A DNA stretch of 14,517 nt, from positions 1 through 14,517 of the forward strand of contig RFGD01000155.1 of NCBI GenBank assembly GCA_003696705.1. Direction: 5' to 3'. The notes beneath the pieces are model-generated. The model made no database searches. It worked only from the letters and a program-made list of their open reading frames with translations, and was not told the origin of the DNA. This DNA comes from Alphaproteobacteria bacterium. Lineage in GTDB: Bacteria; Pseudomonadota; Alphaproteobacteria; Rhodobacterales; Rhodobacteraceae. The translations under genes and the position numbers were made by a program. Positions within the stretch are counted from its first letter, which is position 1; every line of letters starts with the position of its first letter. Positions 1 through 6,486 of the stretch are shown here, in pieces.

Positions 1-1147
1 CAAGCTCGACCTGGACGACGTCCGTCTGGCCGGTGGCAAAGGATGCTGCACAGATCTCCAGATAGAACTGCCAGCTGCGCAGGAAGGCGTCCGTGCGGCC
101 CATGGCCCGAATGCGGGGCGCCGCCGCCGCCAGTCGCGCCGCCCAGGTTCGGCAGGTGCGGGCGTAATGCGCGCCGAAGGCAAAGCTGTCGGCGACGGCA
201 AGGCCGGCCCGGCGGGCTTCGGCCGCGATGACGCCGTTCGAAAGGAGCATCCCGCCCGGAAAGGTGTGGTGGCGGATGTAGTCCGACCCCTTGCGGTAGA
301 TCGGAAAATAGGCGTCGGAGACGGTAATGGCCTGGACTACTGCCCGCCCGCCTTCGCGCAGGCGCCGGGCGAGGGTGCGGAAATAGGCCGGCCAGTAGCG
401 CTCGCCGACGGCCTCGATCATCTCGATGGACACGATGTTGTCGAAGGTCCCGCGTGTCTGGCGATAGTCCTCGAGCCGTATCTCGGCCGGCGGGCCGAGA
501 CGGCGCTCGGCCCAGGCCTTCTGGCTGGGCGAAATGGTGATGCCGGTGACGCGCCGGCCCTCGGCCACGGCGGCCTCGGCGAAGCCGCCCCAGCCACAAC
601 CGATCTCGAGCACGCTTTCCCCGTCCGAAAGGCGCGATAGAATGCGGCGATACTTCCGTTTCTGCGCGGCTTCCAGATCGTCGCCTTCCCCGAACAGCGC
701 CGAGGAATAGGTCATCGTCGGATCCAGCCAGAGGGCGTAGAAGTCGTTCCCCACGTCGTAATGCGCGCGGATGTTCCGCGAGGCACCGCGCTTCGAATTC
801 GCTCGCAGGACCCGGTCCACGAAAAGGAGCCCGAGACGCGACCATGTCGACGGATAGGCAAAGCCGCCCAGCGTGTCGAGGTTGCGAAGCGCGACCGTCG
901 TGACCGCTTCGATCGAGGGGCTGTCCCAAAGGCCGGCGACATAGGCTTCGCCGAACCCGATGTCGCCTCGTGCCGCCATGGCCGTGACGGCGGCCCAGTC
1001 GTGAATCTCGATCTCGGCTTCGGGGCCTTCCTCGCCGAAGTCGTGGCGCGTCCCTTCCGGGGTGACGACACGAAGGCGGCCGACGCGGATCTTCTCGCAC
1101 GAGGCAAGAAACTCGCGCCCGACGCGCGCAGCCAGCGGGGTTCTCAT
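1..1147 (-). CDS. Cyclopropane-fatty-acyl-phospholipid synthase family SAM methyltransferase (3' end beyond window)
   Basis: Uses S-adenosylmethionine to add a methylene or methyl group to double bonds of unsaturated acyl chains in membrane phospholipids. 382 codons are visible with no stop; the C-terminal few dozen residues lie left of the window. Seen: the family motif HYDVGNDFY at residues 129-137, the SAM-binding loop VLEIGCGWGGF at 179-189, the acidic active-site segment IEMIEAVG with E245, and HHTFPGGML further on. The ATG at 1147 is preceded by AGGAGG at 1158-1163, 10 bases upstream, which decides the start. Two positions that bind bicarbonate in E. coli Cfa (Cys139, His266) appear here as Ser (YSSA) and Gln (QAIT). 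The protein may therefore be a sister enzyme, for example of the UfaM/UfaA1 type that makes methylated or furan fatty acids, rather than a strict cyclopropane synthase. The family is certain; the exact product is not. Confidence 0.9.
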   Translation of the reverse strand, partial: MRTPLAARVGREFLASCEKIRVGRLRVVTPEGTRHDFGEEGPEAEIEIHDWAAVTAMAARGDIGFGEAYVAGLWDSPSIEAVTTVALRNLDTLGGFAYPSTWSRLGLLFVDRVLRANSKRGASRNIRAHYDVGNDFYALWLDPTMTYSSALFGEGDDLEAAQKRKYRRILSRLSDGESVLEIGCGWGGFAEAAVAEGRRVTGITISPSQKAWAERRLGPPAEIRLEDYRQTRGTFDNIVSIEMIEAVGERYWPAYFRTLARRLREGGRAVVQAITVSDAYFPIYRKGSDYIRHHTFPGGMLLSNGVIAAEARRAGLAVADSFAFGAHYARTCRTWAARLAAAAPRIRAMGRTDAFLRSWQFYLEICAASFATGQTDVVQVEL

Positions 1148-1392
1148 CGGTCCTGTCCCTCCTGTCGTTCCCGGGCCAGCGCGGACCGGCGGCGCCGGGG
1201 TCGCTCCAGTGTGGAAGAGAAGGGGGGCGGCTGGCAAGTCCGGGCCCTCGGGGCGCGCGGCGGAGAGGGGGTCGGCCGCCGATGGCGAAGGGCGCGATCT
1301 GCTCGGCGGACGGCCGTCCGAGGCCGATCGAGGGTGCCCGGGATGCGCCGCGGGAGGGCAAGCGCCGCCGCGGGATCGCGATCGGGCGCCAT

Positions 1393-1406
1393 CCGGAGAT
1401 CTCCGG
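1393..1406. repeat. 14 bp perfect palindrome upstream of the cfa-family gene
   Basis: CCGGAGATCTCCGG equals its own reverse complement. It lies about 246 bases upstream of the methyltransferase start and 148 bases downstream of the tRNA gene. It could be an operator, part of a transcript hairpin, or chance in GC-rich DNA. No promoter match is anchored to it. Confidence 0.5.
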
Positions 1407-1501
1407 TCCGACACGGTCCAGTCACGGCCTGGATCGGGCCAAGAGCCGACGAAACGGGTATCCCGATCCTGTCCGCGATGCTGAAAGCGTCCGGGGACAA
1501 G

Positions 1502-1515
1502 CCCTGCGGGCAGGG
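1502..1515 (-). terminator. Weak candidate terminator hairpin downstream of tRNA-Glu
   Basis: CCCTGC and GCAGGG form an inverted repeat around two bases (five pairs if a four-base loop is kept). It lies 38 bases past the encoded CCA of the tRNA. On the minus strand it is followed by CTTGTCC, not a clear T run, so intrinsic termination is only a possibility. Confidence 0.25.
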
Positions 1516-1553
1516 TCCATTTCGCTTGGGAATTCAAGGAATTGTGGGGGATG

Positions 1554-1628
1554 TGGCAGCCCGTAGGGGAGTCGAACCCCTCTTTCCAGGTTGAAAACCT
1601 GGCGTCCTAACCGATAGACGAACGGGCC
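1554..1628 (-). tRNA. tRNA-Glu (anticodon UUC)
   Basis: 75 bases including an encoded CCA (TGG at 1554-1556 on the plus strand). The acceptor stem GGCCCGT pairs with ACGGGCT, with one G-T wobble at the first pair, and the discriminator base is G. The anticodon stem CCAGG/CCTGG encloses the loop TTTTCAA, giving anticodon TTC. The T stem AGGGG/CCCCT encloses TTCGACT, and the D arm GTC/GGAC is present. It decodes GAA and GAG. It sits alone between recJ and the cfa-family gene with its own promoter candidate. No direct repeat or integrase remnant suggests use as an attachment site. Confidence 0.97.
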
Positions 1629-1646
1629 ACCGGGCTTGTGGGGCGG

Positions 1647-1675
1647 CTTTTAGAAAAACGTGCCGCCGACCGCAA
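1647..1675 (-). promoter_or_regulatory. Candidate sigma70 promoter for tRNA-Glu
   Basis: On the minus strand TTGCGG (1670-1675) is followed after exactly 17 bases by TAAAAG (1647-1652). The mature tRNA starts 18 bases further on. The element fills the 57 bp gap between the recJ stop and the tRNA. A 6 bp inverted repeat, GGCGGC/GCCGCC (1642-1647 and 1662-1667), frames the -10 region and part of the spacer. Position and spacing support the call; the -10 is only a four-of-six match. Confidence 0.5.
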
Positions 1676-1685
1676 GGGGAAAAGT

Positions 1686-3467
1686 TCACCGCGATCCAAA
1701 AATTTTTTCCGATGCGGGGGCCGCGTCCTCGACGCGCAACTGCGGTTTCAGGCGGCCGCCCCAGGCATTGAGTTCCGGGCGCCCCGCGACATGAACTGAA
1801 CATCCGTTCATCGCGCCCAGCGCATCGAGCCCACGTTCGCCGGCCCGGAAGCAGATGGCGTCGATCCGGTGTCCCGCGCCGTCGTCGAGCGCGAGTTTCA
1901 GATGCCCCGTGCCCACTTCGCGCACACTGGCGATGCGGTGGGCGGGCAGGACGAAGCGCGGCGAAGGGGCGGCCTGGCCAAAGGGGCCGGCGGTTTCGAG
2001 GGTCTCGACAAGTTCGACGTCGACGGCGCTTGCCATCAGCGGGCCGTCGACGCGAAGCTCTTGCGGGCCGCCGGCGCCGGCGCCCTGTCGGGCAACGAGT
2101 TCGGCAAGGCGCGCCATGGCGTCTTCGATCCGCTCTTTCGCGACCGTAAGGCCGGCGGCCATCCGGTGCCCGCCCCCCTTGAGCGCGTGCCCTTCCGCGA
2201 CAAGTCGCTGGACCGCGGCGCCAAGATCCACGCCGCCGACCGACCGGCCCGAACCCGTGCCCGTCGCGCCGTTGACTCCAAGGACGACCGCGGGCCGGTT
2301 GGCCCATTCCTTCAGCCGAGAGGCAACGATGCCGACGACGCCCGGGTGCCAGTCGGCGCCGGCCGCCCAGACAAGCGGGCCGTCGGCGCCCCGGCGCTCG
2401 GCCTGGGCCCGGGCCTCTTCGAGAACGCGCGCTTCGACCGCGCGGCGCTCGGCATTGAGGGTCTCGAGCTCTCGGGCGATGGCCTCGGCCTCGGCAGGGT
2501 CGGACGTCGCCAGAAGCCGCGCGCCCAGATCGGCACGCCCGATGCGGCCGCCCGCGTTGATCCTGGGGCCGAGAAGAAAGCCGAGGTGATGGCTCGTCGG
2601 CGCGGTGTCCATTCCGGCAACGTCGGACAGCGCCACAAGCCCCGGCCGCTGCCGGCGCGCCATGACGCGAAGCCCCTGGCGGACCAGGGCCCGGTTGACC
2701 CCGACGAGGGGCGCCACGTCGGCCACGGTGGCCAGAGCGACGAGGTCGAGAAACGACAGAAGCTCGGGTCCCTCGGCGCCACGGGCCCTGAGAATCCGGT
2801 TCACGGCGACAAGAAAGAGGAAGACCACGCCCGCGGCGGCCAGGTGGCCAAGCGATCCGTCCTCGTCCTGGCGGTTCGGGTTCACGACGGCAAGGGCAGG
2901 GGGAAGGGTCTCGGCGCCAAGGTGGTGGTCGAGGACGATGACGTCGGCGCCTTCTGCGGTGGCCGCGGCGATGGGTTCGTGGCTGAGTGTGCCGCAGTCG
3001 ACCGTCAGGACAAGATCGTGTTCGCGGGCCAGCGCCACCATCGCCGGCGTGTTCGGGCCATAGCCTTCGTCGATACGGTCAGGCACATAGAGCGTGGCCT
3101 TCCGGCCCATCTGGCGCAGCCATGTCAGGAGAAGCGCCGCCGAGGCACCCCCGTCGACGTCGTAGTCGGCAAAGATCGCGATCCGCTCGTTGCGGTCCAG
3201 CGCGGTGACGAAGCGCTCGGCGGCCAGATCCATGTCGCGCAGGACCGAAGGATCGGGCAACAGCGTGCGCAGCTGCGGTTCGAGAAATGGGCGCGCCTCT
3301 TCGGGCGGAACCCCGCGGCGGGCAAGGACAAGCGCGACAGGGCGCGGCAGGCCGGCCTCGCGGGCGATCGCCTCGGCAAGTCGCTCCTCGTGCTCGGTCG
3401 GGCCTACCCATCGGCGCCCCGAGAGCGAGTTCTCGACGCCAAGAAAGGCCTTCGTCGTGACGCTCAT
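1686..3467 (-). CDS. recJ: Single-stranded-DNA-specific 5'-3' exonuclease RecJ
   Basis: Degrades single-stranded DNA 5' to 3' with Mn/Mg ions during recombinational and mismatch repair; cytoplasmic. 593 residues, normal for RecJ. Seen: DYDVDG at 101-106 (motif I), VDCGT with D157, the DHH motif LDHHLG with D180-H182, the GPRINAGGRIG motif, then the DHHA1 domain ending in GGGHRMAAG with H434. A C-terminal OB-like domain follows. All metal-binding motifs are intact. I take the ATG at 3467, which gives the family N-terminus. The frame stays open up to 4010, but that part is antisense to glpX and encodes an Arg-rich string. The ribosome site is weak (GGAG about 13 bases upstream). It lies 122 bp downstream of glpX. 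The last codons contain an A6T5 run (plus strand 1698-1708) near the tRNA promoter. Confidence 0.96.
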   Translation of the reverse strand: MSVTTKAFLGVENSLSGRRWVGPTEHEERLAEAIAREAGLPRPVALVLARRGVPPEEARPFLEPQLRTLLPDPSVLRDMDLAAERFVTALDRNERIAIFADYDVDGGASAALLLTWLRQMGRKATLYVPDRIDEGYGPNTPAMVALAREHDLVLTVDCGTLSHEPIAAATAEGADVIVLDHHLGAETLPPALAVVNPNRQDEDGSLGHLAAAGVVFLFLVAVNRILRARGAEGPELLSFLDLVALATVADVAPLVGVNRALVRQGLRVMARRQRPGLVALSDVAGMDTAPTSHHLGFLLGPRINAGGRIGRADLGARLLATSDPAEAEAIARELETLNAERRAVEARVLEEARAQAERRGADGPLVWAAGADWHPGVVGIVASRLKEWANRPAVVLGVNGATGTGSGRSVGGVDLGAAVQRLVAEGHALKGGGHRMAAGLTVAKERIEDAMARLAELVARQGAGAGGPQELRVDGPLMASAVDVELVETLETAGPFGQAAPSPRFVLPAHRIASVREVGTGHLKLALDDGAGHRIDAICFRAGERGLDALGAMNGCSVHVAGRPELNAWGGRLKPQLRVEDAAPASEKIFGSR

Positions 3468-3489
3468 CGCGGGGGCACTCCGGCGCCTT

Positions 3490-3526
3490 GCCGACGGGTC
3501 GGCCCGCGGCTGCCCCGAAGGCGGGG
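3490..3526. repeat. Two adjacent hairpin-forming repeats in the recJ leader
   Basis: GCCGAC/GTCGGC (3490-3503, two central bases) and CCCCG/CGGGG (3513-3526, four-base loop) stand back to back just upstream of the recJ start. They may be leader structure or part of glpX transcript termination. Neither is followed by a T run on the minus strand. Confidence 0.4.
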
Positions 3527-3570
3527 ACGGACGGTCCGGGCTTGGCGCATGTCGGTTCCGGCGGGCTCTC

Positions 3571-3582
3571 GCATCGCGATGC
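3571..3582. repeat. 12 bp perfect palindrome just past the glpX stop
   Basis: GCATCGCGATGC is self-complementary and begins 8 bases after the glpX stop codon on the minus strand. It could stabilise the glpX mRNA 3' end or be a protein site. No T run follows. Confidence 0.4.
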
Positions 3583-3589
3583 CGGTGCC

Positions 3590-4573
3590 CTATTGCGTGG
3601 CGGCGTGTCGGGGGCTTCGATAGGTCATCCGGCGCACGGAGCCGGTGCGCGAGCGCATCAGAAGCGTTTCGCTGGTAAGCCACCCCACCTCGCGCCGGAT
3701 GCCCGACAGAAGCGTGCCGCTGGTCACGCCGGTGGCGGCGAAGATCACGTCCGCGCGCACCATCTCGTCGCGGGTGTAGACGCGGTTCAGATCCTCGATG
3801 CCTGCCCGGCGGGCCCGCGCCTTCTCCTCGTCGTTGCGGAACAGAAGCTGGCCAAGGATCTGGCCGCCCATGCATTTCAGCGCCGCCGCGGCGAGGACCC
3901 CCTCGGGTGCCCCGCCCGAGCCCATGTACATGTCGATCCCCGTCAGTTCGGGCTCGGCGCAGTGGATCACGCCGGCGACGTCGCCGTCGGTGATGAGGCG
4001 GATGGCGCATCCGGTCTCGCGAAGTTCGGCGATCATCTTCTGATGGCGCGGCCGTTCGAGCACGCAGCAGGTGATGTCGCGCGGCTTGCAGCCCTTGGCC
4101 CGGGCGAGTGCCCGGACGCGCTCGGCCGGCGGCATGTCGAGCGTGACCGTGTCGCGCGGATAGCCGGGCCCGATGGCAAGCTTTTCCATGTAGACGTCGG
4201 GCGCGTGCAGCATCGTGCCGCGCGGCCCCATGGCAATGACCGAGATCGCGTTCGGCATGTCCTTGGCGGTCAGGGTCGTCCCCTCGAGCGGATCGAGCGC
4301 GATGTCGACTTCGGGGCCGGTGCCGGTGCCGACCTCCTCGCCGATGAAGAGCATCGGCGCCTCGTCCCGCTCGCCTTCGCCGATCACCACGGTCCCGCGG
4401 ATGTCAAGGAGGTTGAGCTGATTGCGCATCGCGTCCACGGCGGCCTGATCGGCGGCATGTTCGTCGCCGCGCCCGATCAGGTCGGCCGAGGCGAGTGCGG
4501 CGGCCTCGGACACGCGGGCAAGGCCAAGCGACAGCATGCGATCATCGAACTGCACCTTGTCGGGGGTGGTCAT
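3590..4573 (-). CDS. glpX: Fructose-1,6-bisphosphatase class II
   Basis: Hydrolyses fructose-1,6-bisphosphate to fructose-6-phosphate in gluconeogenesis, and in the Calvin cycle where present; cytoplasmic. 327 residues, the usual length. Seen: D42 in AADQAAVDAM, GEGERDEAPML at 65-75, DPLEGTT with D94 and E97, DGDVAG at 196-201, and GSGGAPEG with E224. D42, E66, D94 and E97 match the known E. coli GlpX metal ligands with a constant offset of nine; E224 matches with eleven. The ATG at 4573 is preceded by AGGAG at 4581-4585, seven bases upstream. It sits between hom and recJ, a familiar order in Rhodobacterales. The 118 bp upstream gap holds a 16 bp palindrome, suggesting it has its own control and is not simply read through from hom. 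In some alphaproteobacteria such enzymes also act on sedoheptulose bisphosphate; this cannot be judged here. Confidence 0.97.
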   Translation of the reverse strand: MTTPDKVQFDDRMLSLGLARVSEAAALASADLIGRGDEHAADQAAVDAMRNQLNLLDIRGTVVIGEGERDEAPMLFIGEEVGTGTGPEVDIALDPLEGTTLTAKDMPNAISVIAMGPRGTMLHAPDVYMEKLAIGPGYPRDTVTLDMPPAERVRALARAKGCKPRDITCCVLERPRHQKMIAELRETGCAIRLITDGDVAGVIHCAEPELTGIDMYMGSGGAPEGVLAAAALKCMGGQILGQLLFRNDEEKARARRAGIEDLNRVYTRDEMVRADVIFAATGVTSGTLLSGIRREVGWLTSETLLMRSRTGSVRRMTYRSPRHAATQ

Positions 4574-4635
4574 CGAGAGGCTCCTGTTCCCGTTCCGTCT
4601 CTTTCATGGGTAGCCGCCCGGCGCCCGTCGGGAAA

Positions 4636-4672
4636 GGGGCGAGTGGCCGCATGATTGCGCAATCATCGCCCC
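4636..4672. promoter_or_regulatory. Composite inverted repeat with 16 bp palindrome upstream of glpX
   Basis: ATGATTGCGCAATCAT (4651-4666) is perfectly self-complementary. It lies within a second repeat, GGGGCGA (4636-4642) with TCGCCCC (4666-4672). The centre is about 85 bases before the glpX start codon and about 58 bases before the start point implied by a weak -10 match at 4607-4612. An even palindrome with central GC is the form used by LacI/GalR-family regulators. It could instead terminate hom, but no T run follows on the minus strand. Confidence 0.6.
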
Positions 4673-4691
4673 GGCCGGGCGGCGGCGCGCG

Positions 4692-5978
4692 TCAGACGTC
4701 CTCGATGCGCAGCGCGAAGGGCGCGCCCAGGACGACGCCGGTCCCGGGAAGCGCGGTCAGCGCCGCATCCATGGCCGCGCGGCTTGTCGGATGCGTCACG
4801 ACCAGGACCGGCGCGCTCTGGCCGGCGTGGCCATACTGGCGCATCCGGTTGATCGAGACTCCGGCGTCGCCAAGGGTCGCCGCGACCCGCGCCAGCGCAC
4901 CCGGCCGGTCCTCGAGCTCGAGGCGAAGGTAGAACGGCGCCTCGACCGCCGATCGCGCGGGTTCGGCCCGGACGAGCGTGTCGGCGGGCTGGCCGAAGAC
5001 GGGAAGGCGGATCCCGCGGGCAATGTCGATGACGTCGCCCATGACCGCCGAGGCCGTCGGTCCCTGGCCGGCACCGGCCCCGCGCAGCACGACCTGGCCG
5101 ACGCTGTCGCCTTCGATCACGACCATGTTGGTCGCGTTCTCGATCTGGCCCAGCGGGCTTGTCGCCGGGACAAGGCAGGGCGCCATGCGCTGCTCGAGGC
5201 CTGCGTCGGTCATCTGCGCGACACCCAGAAGCTTGATGCGGTAGCCCATGTCGGCGGCATGGCGGATGTCTTCGATCGTCACGCGCTCGATGCCCTCGAT
5301 CTCGATGTCGTCGAAGGCGACCCGGGTGCCGAAGGCGATGGCCGCGAGGATGGCCAGCTTGTGGCCCGCGTCGATCCCGCCGACGTCAAGCGTCGGGTCT
5401 GCCTCGAGATAGCCGAGGCGGCGGGCCTCCTCGAACACCTCGTCATAGGGAAGCCCCGCTTCCTGCATCCGCGTCAGGATATAGTTGCAGGTCCCGTTCA
5501 TGACGCCCATGACGCGACCGATCCGGTTGCCGGCAAGCCCTTCCAGAAGCGACTTGATGACCGGAATGCCGCCGGCCACTGCAGCCTCGAACCGGAGCGC
5601 GACCCCGGCACGATCGGCCGCTTCGGCAAGCTCCTGCCCGTGGTGGGCCAGAAGCGCCTTGTTCGCGGTGACGACGTCGCGGCCCGCCGCGATGGCGGTT
5701 TCGACCGTGGCCTTCGCCGGCCCCTCGGACCCGCCCATGAGCTCGACCACGACATCGACGTCCTCTCGGGTGGCAAGCGCCACCGGGTTGTCTTCCCAGC
5801 CGTAGGCCGAGATGTCGATGCCCCGGTCCTTTGTCCGGTTCCTGGCCGAAACCGCCGAGATCGTGACGGGTCTGCCTGCGCGCGCGGCGATCATTTCGGC
5901 ATGCCGCTCGACGATGCGAATGACGCCGGCACCAACCGTTCCCAGTCCGGCAATGCCGAGGCGCAGGGGGCTTTGCAT
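4692..5978 (-). CDS. hom: Homoserine dehydrogenase
   Basis: Reduces aspartate semialdehyde to homoserine with NAD(P)H, the branch towards threonine and methionine. 428 residues, the standard monofunctional length with a C-terminal ACT domain. Seen: the nucleotide-binding loop GIAGLGTVG at 8-16, TANKALL with K107, GVMNGTCNYIL at 158-168, and EADPTLDVGGIDAGHK at 192-207, where D203 and K207 match the catalytic Asp/Lys pair of the family. The ACT domain runs from about 348 to 425 (LELEDRPGALARV) and normally gives threonine feedback control. I chose the ATG at 5978 because GGAG lies eight bases upstream of it. A GTG nine bases earlier overlaps that GGAG and lacks its own site. A -35/-10 pair lies just upstream (6009-6037). 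The gene before it encodes a small lipoprotein and glpX follows. Confidence 0.97.
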   Translation of the reverse strand: MQSPLRLGIAGLGTVGAGVIRIVERHAEMIAARAGRPVTISAVSARNRTKDRGIDISAYGWEDNPVALATREDVDVVVELMGGSEGPAKATVETAIAAGRDVVTANKALLAHHGQELAEAADRAGVALRFEAAVAGGIPVIKSLLEGLAGNRIGRVMGVMNGTCNYILTRMQEAGLPYDEVFEEARRLGYLEADPTLDVGGIDAGHKLAILAAIAFGTRVAFDDIEIEGIERVTIEDIRHAADMGYRIKLLGVAQMTDAGLEQRMAPCLVPATSPLGQIENATNMVVIEGDSVGQVVLRGAGAGQGPTASAVMGDVIDIARGIRLPVFGQPADTLVRAEPARSAVEAPFYLRLELEDRPGALARVAATLGDAGVSINRMRQYGHAGQSAPVLVVTHPTSRAAMDAALTALPGTGVVLGAPFALRIEDV

Positions 5979-6008
5979 GTTCCACACTCCGTCGTTCCGC
6001 TTGATGCG

Positions 6009-6037
6009 TCTCTAGCCAGTTGGCGCGCCGGGTGCAA
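6009..6037 (-). promoter_or_regulatory. Candidate sigma70 promoter for hom
   Basis: On the minus strand TTGCAC (6032-6037) is followed after exactly 17 bases by TAGAGA (6009-6014). Transcription would start near 6002, giving a leader of about 24 bases to the hom ATG with the GGAG site inside it. Confidence 0.45.
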
Positions 6038-6058
6038 TGCGGCGGCGTGGCCGTCGCC

Positions 6059-6370
6059 TCAGCCCCCGTGGCGCCGGATGGCCGCAAGAAGGCGCGCGCG
6101 CTCGTCCGGCGAAAGAACCGGGCGCGCCGAAAGCCGCCGGGCCTCGCGCCGAAGCGCCGCGGCGCGCGCCGCCAGCGTCGTGCCGAGCTTGTCGGCAGGC
6201 GTGGTCGCCGCCGCCCCGGCGTCGCTACCGGTCAGCTCGGACAGGGGAAGGAGTCGCGGCCAGGGCGCGCGCCGGACGTCGGACGACAGCGCGCCGGCAT
6301 CGCCGCCGATCGTCGGGGCGCAGGCGGCAACGGCGGCCAGAAGGGTGGCTAGGGCGGGGGCGCGCAGCAT
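6059..6370 (-). CDS. Small predicted lipoprotein, function unknown
   Basis: 103 residues; I do not recognise the family. The N-terminus is a short secretion signal with a lipobox: residues 7-17 are hydrophobic and end in VAAC with C17, so the mature protein of about 87 residues would be lipid-anchored. The rest is Ala/Arg-rich. The region 66-103 looks helical and carries many Arg residues (REARRLSARP, ERARLLAAIRRHGG). The gene lies 80 bp upstream of hom on the same strand and is divergent from the TetR gene, with a promoter candidate at 6403-6431. The ribosome site is weak. The lipobox and third-position GC preference support a real gene. No metabolic link to hom can be inferred from sequence. 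Confidence 0.7.
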   Translation of the reverse strand: MLRAPALATLLAAVAACAPTIGGDAGALSSDVRRAPWPRLLPLSELTGSDAGAAATTPADKLGTTLAARAAALRREARRLSARPVLSPDERARLLAAIRRHGG

Positions 6371-6402
6371 GGGGGTCCGGTCGGCTCCGATGATCCGCGG
6401 GG

Positions 6403-6431
6403 ACGCTACCCCAGGCCGGCCCCCCTCGCAA
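6403..6431 (-). promoter_or_regulatory. Candidate sigma70 promoter for the lipoprotein gene
   Basis: On the minus strand TTGCGA (6426-6431) and TAGCGT (6403-6408) are separated by 17 bases. The start point would be near 6396, about 25 bases before the ATG at 6370. The TetR-gene operator lies only about 30 bp upstream of this -35, so the same protein could influence both directions. Confidence 0.4.
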
Positions 6432-6450
6432 GGCGGCCGCCGGAAAGGGC

Positions 6451-6480
6451 TTGCGAACTGAACGGGTGTTCACCTACCCT
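6451..6480 (+). promoter_or_regulatory. Candidate promoter of the TetR gene with operator in the spacer; leaderless start
   Basis: TTGCGA (6451-6456) and TACCCT (6475-6480) are 18 bases apart. The spacer contains the perfect inverted repeat TGAAC-GGGT-GTTCA (6459-6472). The expected start point, six to eight bases past the -10, coincides with the ATG at 6487, and no purine-rich ribosome site precedes that ATG. This arrangement is typical of a self-repressing regulator with a leaderless mRNA. The -10 is a poor match to consensus, so the promoter itself is inferred. Confidence 0.5.
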
Positions 6481-6486
6481 TGGGCC

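Larger units (their letters stand above)
1148..1553. other. Gene-poor interval between cfa-family gene and tRNA-Glu
   Basis: About 406 bases with no convincing gene. A 118-codon minus-strand frame (1144-1500) overlaps the methyltransferase start as ATGA, but its product is an Arg/Pro-rich string. Its third codon positions are mixed, unlike the real genes here, so I do not call it. The interval should hold the promoter of the methyltransferase gene; I saw no clear -35/-10 pair and no clear RpoE-type TGATCC/TAAG pair. Structures seen: a 14 bp palindrome at 1393-1406, an inverted repeat at 1502-1515, and a small AATTC/GAATT repeat at 1531-1543 just downstream of the tRNA. Confidence 0.6.

Noticed and set aside
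1144..1500. 118-codon minus-strand frame overlapping the cfa-family start as ATGA, suggestive of translational coupling
   Set aside because: Arg/Pro-rich product without motifs, third codon positions not GC-biased like the true genes, and the AGGAGG of the next gene lies within it by necessity. Probably a chance frame.
1554..1628. tRNA-Glu as an integration site for a genomic island
   Set aside because: No repeated tRNA 3' end, integrase or phage-like gene is visible on either side within the window.
1869..3623. 584-codon plus-strand frame antisense to recJ
   Set aside because: Shadow of recJ; the translation is low-information and Arg/Gly/Asp-rich.
3468..4010. N-terminal extension of the recJ frame
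   Set aside because: It is antisense to glpX and encodes Arg/His-rich sequence; the RecJ family N-terminus begins at the ATG at 3467.
4791..6461. 556-codon plus-strand frame antisense to hom and the lipoprotein gene
   Set aside because: Shadow of hom; no family motif, and the composition changes where the real genes end.
6451..6486. TTG start extending the TetR protein by 12 residues
   Set aside because: It would place codons across the promoter and operator, and it has no correctly spaced ribosome site.
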